Positions 6,939 to 17,008 are shown, counted from the first letter of the stretch. The stretch is DNA of 64,000 bases from Dechloromonas denitrificans (GCF_020510685.1 NZ_CP075185.1:4047001-4111000); one strand, 5' to 3'. Numbers and translations are program-made. The notes: generated from the letters alone by a model not told the origin.

Positions 6939-9083
6939 TCATGACCGGCTCGCCGCGTTCGCGTTGGGCACCGTCGGATCTCCGTCCGCGTCATGGCGAA
7001 TGGGCAGCGTGATGCGGAAAGTGCTGCCTTTGCCGACTTCGCTCTCCAGCTCGATGCTGCCATGGTGGTTCCTGATAATGCCGTAGGACAGCGACAACCC
7101 CAGTCCGGTGCCTTTGCCGACCGGTTTGGTCGTAAAGAACGGATCGAAGATCTTTTGCCGGATACTTTCCGGAATACCACTGCCGGTATCGGCAAATTCC
7201 AGCCAGACGCTGTCGCCGCTCACGCCGGTGGTAATCGTGATGCAGCCATGCTCCGGCCCCATGGCATGCGCCGCATTGACCAGCAGGTTGAGAAAGACCT
7301 GGTTGAGCTGGGAAGGCAGGCACTCGACTTCGGGCAGATCGCCGTAATGCTTGACGACATCGGCCTTGTACTTGATTTCGCTGGCCACGATGTTGATCGT
7401 CGAATCGATGCCCTGGTGCAGGTTGACCCGCTGCCAGGACTGGGAACTGTCCACCCGCGAGAAATCCTTCAGATCCTGAACGATTTTCTTGACCCGGGTG
7501 ATCCCTTCCTTCGATTCGTCCATCAGCAGCGGAATGTCCTCTCGCAGGAAATTCAGGTCGATTTCCTGGCGCAGCGCGCCGAGCAAGGCCCCCTGCTCGG
7601 TCGTCCCATCGGGCTCGACGGCCTGGTAGGCCTGGAGAATGCGAAACAGGCTGGCGATATATTTTTCCAGGGCGCCGATGTTGGAATACACGTAGCCGAT
7701 CGGGTTATTGATCTCATGGGCGACACCGGCCGCCAGTTGGCCGATCGAGGCGAGTTTTTCCGACTGGGCCAGTTGCTCCCGGGCAGTCGAAAGCTGCTCG
7801 TTGAGCCGGGTCAGTTCGCTATTGCGCCGCAGCAGTTCGGCCTCCGCTCTTTCCCGCCGGGCATTGTCCTCGGCCAGTTGGCGATTGGCCTCGCGCAACT
7901 CGGCGGTGCGCTGTTCGACCATATGTTCGAGGTGCGCCTGATGGGCACGCAAGGCTTCTTCGGCGCTATGGCGCTCGGTGACATCCTGCAGCGTCTCGAT
8001 GGCCCCGACAATACGGCCGGTGGCATTGCGCAGCGGGGCGGCGGTAAAGAACAACCAGCGGCCGCTTTCCCCGAAATGCGGGAAAAATGCCTCGGCTTCG
8101 AACGCCCCGTCGATCAGCGACGAACGCCGGAATTTGCCCGGGTACAACTGTTCGAACCCACCATCCAGTGCGCCGCTGACAATCAGGTCGGCCATGATCG
8201 GCCGCTCGTTCGGATAGAAGGCCGCCCAGTGCCGGTTGCTGCCCAGCATTTCCGCCGCCGACCGGCCGGTTACCGCGGCACAGGCCTTGTTCCAGTGGGT
8301 TACCTGGTGCTCGGCGTTGATAACCAGGGTCGGCACCGGATCGCCATCGACGATCTGCGTAAGCAATTGCTGCAAGGCCCGCTGCGCGTCGAGTCCGGCC
8401 CGCTTGCGCTCCGACTCGACCAACTGGTGCTGGGTTGCCTCGACGGTCGCCAGCGCCTCCTTGAGTTTGGCCTGTTCAAGCACCAGCTCGCAATTGGCCT
8501 GGGACAACGCCTGCGTCCGCGTCTCGACGCGCTGCTCGAGCTGGCGGTTGAGATCGATCAGCGCCTGATTGCGGCCGGCAATCACCCCATACAGCGAATG
8601 CACCGCGTCGAGCAGGCTGGCCGTGGCCGGATCGGAGACCCGGGCCTGCTCGGTTTCGTAGGCCTGCTGCGGCGACATGCCGCTGCGGATACTCTGGACC
8701 TGGCGGGCCATCGCCTGGTCGGTGCCGAGGATGTGATAGGCCAGCCAGTTGGTCAGAAAACGGAGCAGGAACTCGGTGTCGGCCTGACCGGTATCGACGG
8801 CGCGCATGTTGGAGATCTGCTGCGCGAAATCCTGATGGATGCGTTTGTGCAGCGCGACATGGCGCTCGTCGCAGGCCGATTGGGCCATCAACTCTTCCTC
8901 GTGGGAAAAGTGGGTGACTGCATAGTTCACCAGATAGCCGAATACTCTTTCAACCTCATCCGCCGCGGCTTCCGCCGATTGCAGGCGGCCCACCCAGTTG
9001 ATGATGCGGACCAGCTCCTGATGTTCGGCATCGACAACGGACTCGCCGGTCAGGTAGCGCTCATTCCAGACAAAAGTATCCAT
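6939..9083 (-). CDS. Bacteriohemerythrin-PAS sensor histidine kinase
   Basis: A 714-aa cytoplasmic kinase. Residues 1-130 are a bacteriohemerythrin domain; its di-iron ligands can be placed as H21, H58, E62, H79, H83, H117 and D122, with two residues inserted before H79 relative to typical members. Such domains bind O2 reversibly at a non-heme di-iron site. Coiled coils follow, a PAS domain at about 240-370, another coiled coil, the H-box '[16 protein letters not shown]', and an ATPase domain with '[20 protein letters not shown]'. No membrane helix is seen. A clear ribosome-binding site (GAGGAA) precedes the ATG. It lies 45 bp downstream of the receiver/EAL-like gene and 16 bp before the second kinase. 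An O2, NO or redox signal is inference from the domain. Confidence 0.9.
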   Translation of the reverse strand: MDTFVWNERYLTGESVVDAEHQELVRIINWVGRLQSAEAAADEVERVFGYLVNYAVTHFSHEEELMAQSACDERHVALHKRIHQDFAQQISNMRAVDTGQADTEFLLRFLTNWLAYHILGTDQAMARQVQSIRSGMSPQQAYETEQARVSDPATASLLDAVHSLYGVIAGRNQALIDLNRQLEQRVETRTQALSQANCELVLEQAKLKEALATVEATQHQLVESERKRAGLDAQRALQQLLTQIVDGDPVPTLVINAEHQVTHWNKACAAVTGRSAAEMLGSNRHWAAFYPNERPIMADLIVSGALDGGFEQLYPGKFRRSSLIDGAFEAEAFFPHFGESGRWLFFTAAPLRNATGRIVGAIETLQDVTERHSAEEALRAHQAHLEHMVEQRTAELREANRQLAEDNARRERAEAELLRRNSELTRLNEQLSTAREQLAQSEKLASIGQLAAGVAHEINNPIGYVYSNIGALEKYIASLFRILQAYQAVEPDGTTEQGALLGALRQEIDLNFLREDIPLLMDESKEGITRVKKIVQDLKDFSRVDSSQSWQRVNLHQGIDSTINIVASEIKYKADVVKHYGDLPEVECLPSQLNQVFLNLLVNAAHAMGPEHGCITITTGVSGDSVWLEFADTGSGIPESIRQKIFDPFFTTKPVGKGTGLGLSLSYGIIRNHHGSIELESEVGKGSTFRITLPIRHDADGDPTVPNANAASRS

Positions 9084-9128
9084 CGCGTTCCTCAGTGTCT
9101 CAAGCCAGGGCGGGCCGGTGGCTGACCA

Positions 9129-11702
9129 TCAGCCGCCCACCGTGACCGGAAAAATAATCAGCAGACGGCTTTCGGCATGGCGCGGCCCCATCCGTCGATA
9201 CAAGGCGCGCAACGACCCGCTGCCGGCCACCCAATCGACGACATCACCATCGTTCCCCTGCAGCAACCGGAGCAAGGGGGCCGGCAGGCAATCGCTCGCC
9301 GCGCTGCCGAGCAGCGGATTGCCGCCGCCCAGCAGGCGCTCGGCTTCGATATTGGCGAAGACCACCAGATCTTCGTCATCGACCCCGAGCACCGGGAACG
9401 GGATGCACTGCAAAGCCTCCTGCGCGATATCCAGGGTCATTTCATCGCGCTCGATGCGCCGCTCCTTCTCGCCCAGCGTCTGCAGCAGCCGGCCATTGGC
9501 CTCGGCCAGCTGGGTGTTGACCGCCTGCACTTCGCCACTGAGACGGCGGTTTTCATCGGCCATTTCCTTGTGGCGAAAAGCTTCCTCGATGTTGGCGCGG
9601 AGCAGCTCGTCGTCCCAGGGCTTGGTCAGAAACTTATAGATGGCGCCTTCGTTGATCGCGTCGGTGATCGACTGCAGTTCGGTATAGCCGGAGAGCACCA
9701 TCCGCACCGTCTGCGGGTAAAGCGACTTGACGCGGCGCAGGAATTCGACGCCCATCATGCCCGGCATGCGCTGATCCGAGAGGATGATATCGACCTCGTT
9801 CACCGCCAGCAGTTCGAGGCCGGCTTCGCCGCCGGTCGCCGTCAGGATCCGGTAGCCGTTGCGGCGCAGCAGGCGGCGCAACGAAGCGAGGATATTCTCC
9901 TCGTCATCGACGATCAGGATGGTCCGCTCGCGCGGGCTGGGCGCGGCGGGCAGCGCCGGCATCGTGCAACGGTCGGCCAGGATCTTTTCAATGTCGGCGG
10001 CGGGCAGCGGGTGGCTGAAGAAATAGCCCTGGATTTCATCGCAGTGATTGGCGACCAACAGGGCCAGTTGCCCTTCCGTCTCGACGCCCTGGGCGATGAC
10101 CTTGAGCTTGAGATTGTGGGCCATGCCGATCACCGCCCGGGTGATCGAGACGTCGTCGGCTTCGGCCGTGATGTCCTGGATCACCGAGCGGCCCATCTTG
10201 ATGGCATCGAGGGGAAAGCGTTTGAGATACGAAACGCTGGCGTAGCCGGTACCGAAGTTCTCGATGCAAAAGCGCACGCCGAGCCGGCGCAACTCGGTCA
10301 TGATCAACTTGACCCGCTCGACATTGCGCAGCAAGGCGCTTTCCGTCACCTCCAGTTCGAGGCAATCGGCCGGCAGGCCGCTGACGGCCAGCGCTTCGCG
10401 AACGCTGGCGACCAGTTCGCTGCTTTCCAGCTGATACACCGAGAGATTGACGGCGACCGACGGCCGGCCGAAACCGAGATCGTGCCAGTGCTTGAGCTGG
10501 CGACAGGCCTCCCGCAACACCCATTGGCCGACGCCGATGATGAAGCCGTTCTCCTCGAGGGCCGGCACGAAATCGTCCGGCATGACCAGGCCGCGCCCCG
10601 GGTGGCGCCAGCGCAGCAAGGCTTCGAGACCGACGATGTCACCGCTGCTGCAACTGACCTTGGGCTGGTAGAACAATTCGAACTCGTTCCCGGCCAGCGC
10701 CTGGTGCAGGTCGCTATCGAAGCTGAGGCGGGCCAGCGCCCCCTCGTTCATGCTGGCCGTGTAGTAGCGGAAGGTGTTGCATCCGGCGTCGCGCGCCCGG
10801 CGCATCGCCGTATCGGCGAAACCGAGCAGCGTTTCAACGTCGTCGGAATCGCCGGGCGCCAGCGCGATGCCGATGCTGGCGCTGACGAAAACCTTCTGTC
10901 CGTTGATCTCGAAGGGTTGTTCGAGCAAGGCCATCAGCTTGCGGGCAACCACCCCGGCATCGCTGCCCAGACCAACTTCCGCGACCATCACGGCGAATTT
11001 CTGCTGATCGAGGCGGCCCAGCGTATCGCTGTGCCGCAGGCCGTCGGCGATACGCCGGCTGACCCCCTGGAGCAGCAGCTCGCCGGCCGCCCGGCCGAGG
11101 GAATCGCTGATCACCTTGAAACGATCGACATCGATGCACAGCACCGCGACACTCTTGCGCAGGCGCTGGGCCTGGGCCAGCCCGTTGCCCAGGCGGTCGA
11201 GAAACAGCAGGCGATTCGGCAAGCCGGTCAGGGCGTCGAAATGCGCCACGTCGAACAGTTTCTGCTCGGCGAGCACCTCGTGGGTAATATCCGCGAGCAT
11301 CGCCAGCGCCCCCCGTTCGCCGGCCACGGCCAAGGCGGCGAAATGGGCGCGAAACCAGCGCCGGCCATCCGGCGAATCGCTGGGATAGGCAAAGCTGCCG
11401 CCCTCCCGGCTGCCGGCAAGAATTTCCCGCAGATAGAGCGCCGCCTCGCCGGCCGGCATGCCCTCGCAGAGGGCCAGGTAATCGCTCCCCAGCACACTGC
11501 CGGCCGGGATCAGGCAATTGCCGCTGGCCGAAGCCGCCCAGCGCTGGTTGACGGCGACGATGCGACCGCCGCCATCGATATGCGCGACGCTGGCCGGAAT
11601 GGCATCGAGCAGCGCCTGTTCAATGGCCGAATCGGCGTAGCCTGGCGAATCTCCCGAAGGATGCGGAGCGGCAGCGGAGTCGACCAACTTGTCAGGGACC
11701 AT
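9129..11702 (-). CDS. PAS / degenerate GGDEF / degenerate EAL / receiver / PAS-like protein
   Basis: An 857-aa multidomain signalling protein. Rough order: PAS (25-130), GGDEF (150-320), EAL (330-575), receiver (590-705), coiled coil, PAS-like end. The cyclase site reads 'RLDQQKF' where GGDEF is expected, so it should not make c-di-GMP, but an RxxD I-site (RHSD) is kept. EAL keeps 'EALLRW', but the metal-binding 'DDFGTG' is 'ENFGTG', 'KIDRS' is 'KMGRS' and 'AEGVE' is 'AQGVE', so phosphodiesterase activity is unlikely. The receiver has its Asp in 'IILSDQRMPGMMG' and an RpfG-like 'KPWDDELL'. It is first of three genes with two kinases behind it; a good ribosome-binding site (AAGGAGA) marks the start. 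I infer a phosphorylatable c-di-GMP receptor. Confidence 0.88.
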   Translation of the reverse strand: MVPDKLVDSAAAPHPSGDSPGYADSAIEQALLDAIPASVAHIDGGGRIVAVNQRWAASASGNCLIPAGSVLGSDYLALCEGMPAGEAALYLREILAGSREGGSFAYPSDSPDGRRWFRAHFAALAVAGERGALAMLADITHEVLAEQKLFDVAHFDALTGLPNRLLFLDRLGNGLAQAQRLRKSVAVLCIDVDRFKVISDSLGRAAGELLLQGVSRRIADGLRHSDTLGRLDQQKFAVMVAEVGLGSDAGVVARKLMALLEQPFEINGQKVFVSASIGIALAPGDSDDVETLLGFADTAMRRARDAGCNTFRYYTASMNEGALARLSFDSDLHQALAGNEFELFYQPKVSCSSGDIVGLEALLRWRHPGRGLVMPDDFVPALEENGFIIGVGQWVLREACRQLKHWHDLGFGRPSVAVNLSVYQLESSELVASVREALAVSGLPADCLELEVTESALLRNVERVKLIMTELRRLGVRFCIENFGTGYASVSYLKRFPLDAIKMGRSVIQDITAEADDVSITRAVIGMAHNLKLKVIAQGVETEGQLALLVANHCDEIQGYFFSHPLPAADIEKILADRCTMPALPAAPSPRERTILIVDDEENILASLRRLLRRNGYRILTATGGEAGLELLAVNEVDIILSDQRMPGMMGVEFLRRVKSLYPQTVRMVLSGYTELQSITDAINEGAIYKFLTKPWDDELLRANIEEAFRHKEMADENRRLSGEVQAVNTQLAEANGRLLQTLGEKERRIERDEMTLDIAQEALQCIPFPVLGVDDEDLVVFANIEAERLLGGGNPLLGSAASDCLPAPLLRLLQGNDGDVVDWVAGSGSLRALYRRMGPRHAESRLLIIFPVTVGG

Positions 11703-11962
11703 GAATCTCCTTCCGCAATTCTTCAGGCAGCTCGAAAAGTTTCAACCACTTTGCCCCGAACGCTGAGTTCAGACCGGCGCATTGGCCAACGGATGATCGC
11801 CGGAACAGGCCGGTCGATTGCGCAGCATACAACGCAACAGCCGCCTTTTCATCATTTCCGCCAGCCGCTGGGCAGGGCTAGTCGGCAAGCATTTGGCCAG
11901 CGGAACGCAATGCTAGAATCCGGGCAGCCGCCTTGCGCTGACCAACCTGCCCACCACCGCCC

Positions 11963-13279
11963 ATGCACCCGCGATTCACGATTTCCGAACTGGAAGAGCA
12001 TCCGCTCCGGCAGCGCCTCAACAACGAATTCCATGCCCGGCCGCCGATCCCTTTGCAGGACGCGCAACTCGTCTCGCACCTGGTATTCAAGCGCGGTCGC
12101 CACAGCATTGCCGAGGAACGCGACAACCTGACGCGGCTGACCCAGTCCCAGGTGTGCCATTCGATCGAAAGCTCCGACGCCCACCAGATGATCGACGCCG
12201 GCTCCTTCCGGCTGCGCTGGGAAATGCACACGGAGTTTTCCAGCTACACTTTTTTCCGCCCGCTGCCGGTCGGCGGCGTGCTCGACCCCGACGCGACGGC
12301 CTTCGATGCCGTCCATCCCGAATGGATGTCGGCCATTCCCGGCAAACTGATCGTCGCGACGCATGTCGAACTGCGCTCGACCGATGAAATCAGCCCGGAC
12401 TCGGTCCTCGCCAAGCTCAGCCCGAGCGGTCGCCAGATGGTTGCGGCGCAGGTCGCCGACGGCAATGCCTGGGTATTCACCGACTTCAAGATCGACAACG
12501 GCTTCTCGCGCTTCCTCGTCCTCGATACCGGCATGACCCAGCGCCAGGCCGGGCGCACCGTACAACGCCTGGTCGAGATCGAGACTTACCGGATGATGGC
12601 CCTGCTCGGCCTGCCGGTCGCCAAGGAAGTGGCCGGCTGGCTCTACTCCGCCGAAAAACAGCTGGCCGACCTGATGGACCACATCGGCCAGGCCCACACG
12701 CCGGAAGACGAACGCACCGTGCTGGCCAGCCTGTCCAAGCTGGCAGCCGAAGTCGAACGCTCGGTGGCCCGCACCACTTTCCGCTTCGGCGCGGCAAACG
12801 CCTACCATGGCCTGGTGTCGCAACGCATCGCCGAACTGCGCGAGACGCGCATCCCCGGCCTGCCGACCATCGACGAATTCATGCAGCGCCGGCTGGTGCC
12901 GGCGATGGCGACCTGCGAAGCGATCAGCCGGCGCCAGGAAGAACTGTCCGGCCGCGTCGCCCGCAACAGCCAGCTGCTGCGGACCCGCGTCGATATCGAA
13001 CTGGAGCGCCAGAACCAGGAACTGCTCTCGCAGATGAACCGCCGCGCCCGGCTGCAACTGCGCCTGCAGGAAACCGTCGAAGGCCTGTCGGTGGTCGTAC
13101 TGACCTACTACGGTTCGCAACTGGTGCAATATCTGGCCAAGGGCACCAAGGACCTGCACCACCAGTCGACCGACGTGATCACCGCCCTCTCGATCCCGGT
13201 CATTGCCGGCCTGGTCGCCTGGGGTACCCGCCGATTGCGCAAGAAGCTGGCCGCCGAAGAAGGCGAAGCCGCGCAATAA
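11963..13279 (+). CDS. DUF3422 family membrane-anchored protein
   Basis: A 438-aa protein matching the DUF3422 family: N-terminus '[13 protein letters not shown]', a central acidic/helical body, and a single C-terminal membrane helix ('[17 protein letters not shown]') followed by a basic tail. Function is unknown. The shape (large N-terminal domain, long helices around residues 270-390, one or two membrane segments at the end) recalls coiled-coil membrane-tethered proteins. It is divergent from the signalling operon and ends 36 bp before purC, which has its own -10-like sequence. The 260 bp upstream (11703-11962) show no other gene. Confidence 0.8.
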   Translation: MHPRFTISELEEHPLRQRLNNEFHARPPIPLQDAQLVSHLVFKRGRHSIAEERDNLTRLTQSQVCHSIESSDAHQMIDAGSFRLRWEMHTEFSSYTFFRPLPVGGVLDPDATAFDAVHPEWMSAIPGKLIVATHVELRSTDEISPDSVLAKLSPSGRQMVAAQVADGNAWVFTDFKIDNGFSRFLVLDTGMTQRQAGRTVQRLVEIETYRMMALLGLPVAKEVAGWLYSAEKQLADLMDHIGQAHTPEDERTVLASLSKLAAEVERSVARTTFRFGAANAYHGLVSQRIAELRETRIPGLPTIDEFMQRRLVPAMATCEAISRRQEELSGRVARNSQLLRTRVDIELERQNQELLSQMNRRARLQLRLQETVEGLSVVVLTYYGSQLVQYLAKGTKDLHHQSTDVITALSIPVIAGLVAWGTRRLRKKLAAEEGEAAQ

Positions 13280-13281
13280 TT

Positions 13282-13287
13282 TATAAT
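13282..13287 (+). promoter_or_regulatory. Probable -10 element for purC
   Basis: A consensus TATAAT in an AT-rich patch between the DUF3422 stop and purC, about 28 bp before the purC start. The -35 region is poor, so the call rests on the -10 alone. Confidence 0.4.
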
Positions 13288-13314
13288 GCTCGTTTTGCCT
13301 TCGGGAACATTGCC

Positions 13315-14247
13315 GTGACCGCACCTCTCTTTCAGTCGTCCATCACCAGCCTGCCACTGCTCTCCAAGGGCAAAGTTCGCGACATCTACGCGGTCGACGC
13401 CGACAAGCTGCTGATCATCACCACCGACCGCCTGTCCGCCTTCGACGTCATCCTGCCCGACCCGATTCCGCGCAAGGGCGAAGTGCTGCAGGCCGTCGCC
13501 AACTTCTGGTTCGACAAGCTCGGTCACATCGTGCCCAACCAGCTGACCGGCATCGATCCGGAATCGGTCGTCGCCGACAACGAGCGCGACCAGGTGCGCG
13601 GCCGCGCCGTCGTCGTCAAGCGCCTGAAGCCGCTGCCGATCGAAGCCGTGGTGCGCGGTTACGTCATCGGTTCCGGCTGGAAGGATTACCAGCAAACCGG
13701 CGCGATCTGCGGCATCGCCTTGCCGGCCGGCCTGAAAATGGCCGCCAAGCTGCCCAGCCCGATCTTCACGCCGGCCACCAAGGCCGAGGTCGGCGATCAC
13801 GACGAGAACGTTTCCTTCGCCCAGGCTCAGACCAACTGCGCCGCGACGCTGGCCGACGCACTGCAGGGCACCGGCAAGAACGGCGCCGACCTCTGTGCCG
13901 AAGCCCGTAGCGCGGCCATCCGCCTGTACGAGGAAGCCGCCGTCTATGCGGCGACGCGCGGCATCATCATCGCCGACACCAAGTTCGAATTCGGCATCGA
14001 TGCCGCCGGTACGCTGCATCTGATCGACGAAGCGCTGACCCCGGACTCCTCCCGCTTCTGGCCGGCCGATCAGTACGCCGAAGGCAGCAACCCGCCGTCC
14101 TACGACAAGCAGTACGTCCGCGACTATCTGGAAACGCTGGACTGGGGCAAAGTCGCCCCCGGCCCGAAACTGCCGGCCGATGTCATCGCGCGGACCAGCG
14201 CCAAATATATCGAGGCGTATGAACGCCTGACCGGCAAAACCCTCTAA
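13315..14247 (+). CDS. purC: Phosphoribosylaminoimidazole-succinocarboxamide synthase
   Basis: SAICAR synthetase: it joins aspartate to CAIR using ATP in de novo purine synthesis. At 310 aa it is the longer form seen in many beta- and gammaproteobacteria. Family marks include the nucleotide-binding '[14 protein letters not shown]', 'RLSAFDV', '[17 protein letters not shown]' and the later 'DTKFEFGID' and '[12 protein letters not shown]'. The start is a GTG at 13315, supported by alignment of the N-terminus with the family and by a -10-like TATAAT at 13282. A terminator follows, so it is probably monocistronic. purH and purD lie elsewhere in the window. Confidence 0.96.
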   Translation: MTAPLFQSSITSLPLLSKGKVRDIYAVDADKLLIITTDRLSAFDVILPDPIPRKGEVLQAVANFWFDKLGHIVPNQLTGIDPESVVADNERDQVRGRAVVVKRLKPLPIEAVVRGYVIGSGWKDYQQTGAICGIALPAGLKMAAKLPSPIFTPATKAEVGDHDENVSFAQAQTNCAATLADALQGTGKNGADLCAEARSAAIRLYEEAAVYAATRGIIIADTKFEFGIDAAGTLHLIDEALTPDSSRFWPADQYAEGSNPPSYDKQYVRDYLETLDWGKVAPGPKLPADVIARTSAKYIEAYERLTGKTL

Positions 14248-14256
14248 AACAACATC

Positions 14257-14279
14257 GGGCGGCTCACACCGCCCTTTTT
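14257..14279 (+). terminator. Rho-independent terminator after purC
   Basis: GGGCGG-CTCACA-CCGCCC hairpin with five T residues, ten bases after the purC stop. Confidence 0.85.
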
Positions 14280-14294
14280 CATTGCCCGGACCCC

Positions 14295-16349
14295 ATGACA
14301 AACCACAATCCCCTGCTCGACTTCTCCGACCTGCCGCGCTTCGACACCGTTCTGCCGGAACACGTCAAACCAGCCATCGAATCGCTGCTGTCCACTGGAC
14401 GCGACCTGATCGAACGCCTGACCGCCGACCGCACGCCGGCCACCTGGCGGGATTTCGCCGGCCCGCTGGCCGCGGGACTGGAGCCGTTCAGCCGGGCCTG
14501 GGGCATTGTCGGCCACCTGCATTCGGTCAACGACGTGCCGCCCTGGCGCGAGGCCTACAACGAGATGCTGCCCGAGGTCTCGCGCTTCTACGCCGAGCTC
14601 GGCCAGAACCTGAAACTGTTCGACAAGTACAAGGCCCTGCGCGCCAGCGCCGAGTACGCCACGCTGAGCGTCGAACAGAAGAAGGTCGTCGACAACGAAG
14701 TCCGCGATTTCCGGCTGAGCGGCGCCGAGTTGCCGGAAGACCAGAAGCCGCGCTTCCAGGCGATCATGGAAGAACTCTCCAGCCTGGCCGCCAAGTTCGC
14801 CGAGAATCTGCTCGACGCGACCAACGCCTTCGCCGAAGTCATCACCGACCCGGCGCTACTCGCCGGTCTGCCTGACGACGCCTTGGAGGCAGCCAAGTCC
14901 GCCGCCGTCAAGGCTGGCGTCGATGGCTGGCGCTTCAGCCTGCAGGCGCCGTCCTACGGCCCGGTGATGCAGTACGCCGACAATCGCGAACTGCGCGCCC
15001 GGATGTACCGCGCCTACGCCACCCGCGCCGCCGAATTCAACGACGGGACGAGCAAGCCGGAATGGGACAACACACCGATCATGCAGCGCATTCTGGAACT
15101 GCGCCGCGAGGAAGCCCGCATGCTCGGCTACGCCAATTACGCCGAGGTCTCGCTGGCGCCGAAGATGGCCGACACGCCGGAACAGGTGCTGGCCTTCCTG
15201 CGCGAACTGGCGGCCAAGGCCAAGCCGTTTGCCGCCAAGGACATCGCCGAACTGCGCGCCTTCGCCAAGGATGAACTCGGCCTGGACGACTTCCAGCCAT
15301 GGGATGCGGCCTACGTTTCGGAAAAGCTGCTGCAAAAGCGCTACGCTTTTTCCGAACAGGAAGTGAAGCAGTACTTCACCGAACCGAAGGTGCTGGGCGG
15401 CCTGTTCAAGGTCATCGAGAGCCTCTTCAACGTCAAGGTCAAGCCCGATAGCGCGCCGACCTGGCATGAGGACGTCCGCTTCTACCGCCTGGAAACGCCG
15501 GCCGGCGAACTGGTCGGCCAGTTCTACCTCGACCTCTATGCCCGCGAAACCAAGCGCGGCGGCGCCTGGATGGACGAAGCCCGGTCGCGGCGGCGGACGG
15601 CCGGCGGCATCCAGAAGCCGATCGCCTACCTGAACTGCAACTTCGCCCGCCCGAACGGCGACAAGCCGGCCACCTTCACGCACGACGAAGTGACCACGCT
15701 GTTCCACGAAACCGGCCACGGTCTGCATCATCTGCTGACGCGCGGCGAGGAACTGGGCGTTTCCGGCATCCACGGCGTCGAATGGGACGCCGTCGAACTG
15801 CCGTCGCAATTCATGGAAAACTATTGCTGGGAATGGGAAGTCGTCGAAGGCATGACGGCCCACGTCGATAGCGGCGCCACCCTGCCGCGCGCCCTGTTCG
15901 ACAAGATGCTGGCCGCCAAGAATTTCCAGAGCGGCATGATGGCGGTCCGCCAGATCGAGTTCTCGCTGTTCGACATGCTGCTCCATTCGAGCTTCGACCC
16001 GGCCGGCCCGCAGAGCGTCATGCAGCTGCTCAACGAGGTGCGCCGCGAAGTCGCCGTGCTGCTGCCGCCCGAATGGCATCGTTTCCCGAACAGCTTTTCG
16101 CATATTTTCGGCGGCGGTTACGGCGCCGGCTACTTCAGCTACAAGTGGGCGGAGGTTCTCTCGGCCGACGCCTATGCCGCCTTTGAAGAAGCCGGCAATC
16201 CCTTCGACGCGGCGACCGGCCAGCGCTTCCTCGACGAGATCCTGTCGGTCGGCGGTTCGCGCCCGGCCATCGAGTCGTTCAAGGCCTTCCGCGGTCGCGA
16301 GCCGAGCGTTGACGCGCTGCTCCGCCATAGCGGTATGATTGCGGCCTAA
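14295..16349 (+). CDS. prlC: Oligopeptidase A (M3 family metallopeptidase)
   Basis: A cytosolic zinc endopeptidase that degrades short peptides, including cleaved signal peptides. It has 684 aa, the normal size for PrlC/OpdA. The zinc site HExxH is seen in 'LFHETGHGLHHLL', with the third ligand in the following 'HGVEWDAVELPSQFMENYC' region. The C-terminal 'FSHIFGGGYGAGYFSYKWA' is typical of M3 peptidases. The ATG at 14295 follows the purC terminator. The downstream redox-like secreted protein begins 19 bp after the stop. Confidence 0.95.
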   Translation: MTNHNPLLDFSDLPRFDTVLPEHVKPAIESLLSTGRDLIERLTADRTPATWRDFAGPLAAGLEPFSRAWGIVGHLHSVNDVPPWREAYNEMLPEVSRFYAELGQNLKLFDKYKALRASAEYATLSVEQKKVVDNEVRDFRLSGAELPEDQKPRFQAIMEELSSLAAKFAENLLDATNAFAEVITDPALLAGLPDDALEAAKSAAVKAGVDGWRFSLQAPSYGPVMQYADNRELRARMYRAYATRAAEFNDGTSKPEWDNTPIMQRILELRREEARMLGYANYAEVSLAPKMADTPEQVLAFLRELAAKAKPFAAKDIAELRAFAKDELGLDDFQPWDAAYVSEKLLQKRYAFSEQEVKQYFTEPKVLGGLFKVIESLFNVKVKPDSAPTWHEDVRFYRLETPAGELVGQFYLDLYARETKRGGAWMDEARSRRRTAGGIQKPIAYLNCNFARPNGDKPATFTHDEVTTLFHETGHGLHHLLTRGEELGVSGIHGVEWDAVELPSQFMENYCWEWEVVEGMTAHVDSGATLPRALFDKMLAAKNFQSGMMAVRQIEFSLFDMLLHSSFDPAGPQSVMQLLNEVRREVAVLLPPEWHRFPNSFSHIFGGGYGAGYFSYKWAEVLSADAYAAFEEAGNPFDAATGQRFLDEILSVGGSRPAIESFKAFRGREPSVDALLRHSGMIAA

Positions 16350-16368
16350 GCTGCCCAGGGGGAAAACC

Positions 16369-16881
16369 ATGCGTCGCCTGCTCGTACTGTGTCTGGTCCT
16401 AACCAGCGTCTGCGCTTCGGCCCAGACCTATCGCTGGGTCGACCCGGCCGGTCGAACCGTCATTTCCGACACCCCGCCGCCCGGCAAGGTCAAGAGCGTC
16501 GCCAAGACCGGCGACGCCGCCGAAACCGGCGACAACCTGCCATTCGCCGTCAAGAAGGCGATGGAAGCCTTCCCGGTGACGCTCTACACCTCGGCCGACT
16601 GTGCCAGCGAATGCAAGCAGGCGCGCGATCTGCTCAATGGCCGGGGCGTGCCGTTCAGTGAAAAGATGCTGCAGTCGGCGGCCGATGCCAACGAGTTGAA
16701 ACAGCTCGTCGGCGACGTCTTCGTCCCCTCGGTGAAGGTCGGTAATCAGCGCGTCCGCGGCTTCGAAGCCGGCGCCTACGACAACCTGCTGGATCTGGCC
16801 GGTTATCCGAAAACCGCCGCCTACGGTAGCAAGCCCTCGGGTGGCCTGACCCCGGCAGCGAAGCCGGCGGCGGCGCCGTAA
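16369..16881 (+). CDS. Secreted DUF4124 / glutaredoxin-like protein
   Basis: A 170-aa exported protein. A signal peptide ('MRRLLVLCLVLTSVCASA') is followed by a DUF4124 motif ('QTYRWVDPAGRTVISDTPPP') and a glutaredoxin-like fold from about residue 60 ('FPVTLYTSADCASEC' and 'VFVPSVKVGNQRVRGFEA'). The candidate redox motif is CASEC (CxxxC) instead of the usual CxxC, so classical glutaredoxin chemistry is uncertain. Start chosen at the ATG at 16369, preceded by AGGGGGA; an in-frame ATG ten codons earlier would lie inside the end of prlC and spoil the signal peptide. The C-terminal tail is rich in Gly, Pro and Ala. A periplasmic thiol role is inference. Confidence 0.8.
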   Translation: MRRLLVLCLVLTSVCASAQTYRWVDPAGRTVISDTPPPGKVKSVAKTGDAAETGDNLPFAVKKAMEAFPVTLYTSADCASECKQARDLLNGRGVPFSEKMLQSAADANELKQLVGDVFVPSVKVGNQRVRGFEAGAYDNLLDLAGYPKTAAYGSKPSGGLTPAAKPAAAP

Positions 16882-17008
16882 CCGCCACTGGGCGGTTAAT
16901 CGACCGCATCGACGACCGCGGCACGCTGCCCGTTACCCGTTATCAAGGCGAATGGCACCGGCCATTCGTCTTGGCAGAATCGTCTGCCGACTCTCTCATT
17001 CCGAAGAT

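Noticed and set aside
9177..12131. Plus-strand ORF of 984 aa opposite the EAL-like gene
   Set aside because: A shadow of the minus-strand signalling gene; no domains and it runs into the DUF3422 gene.
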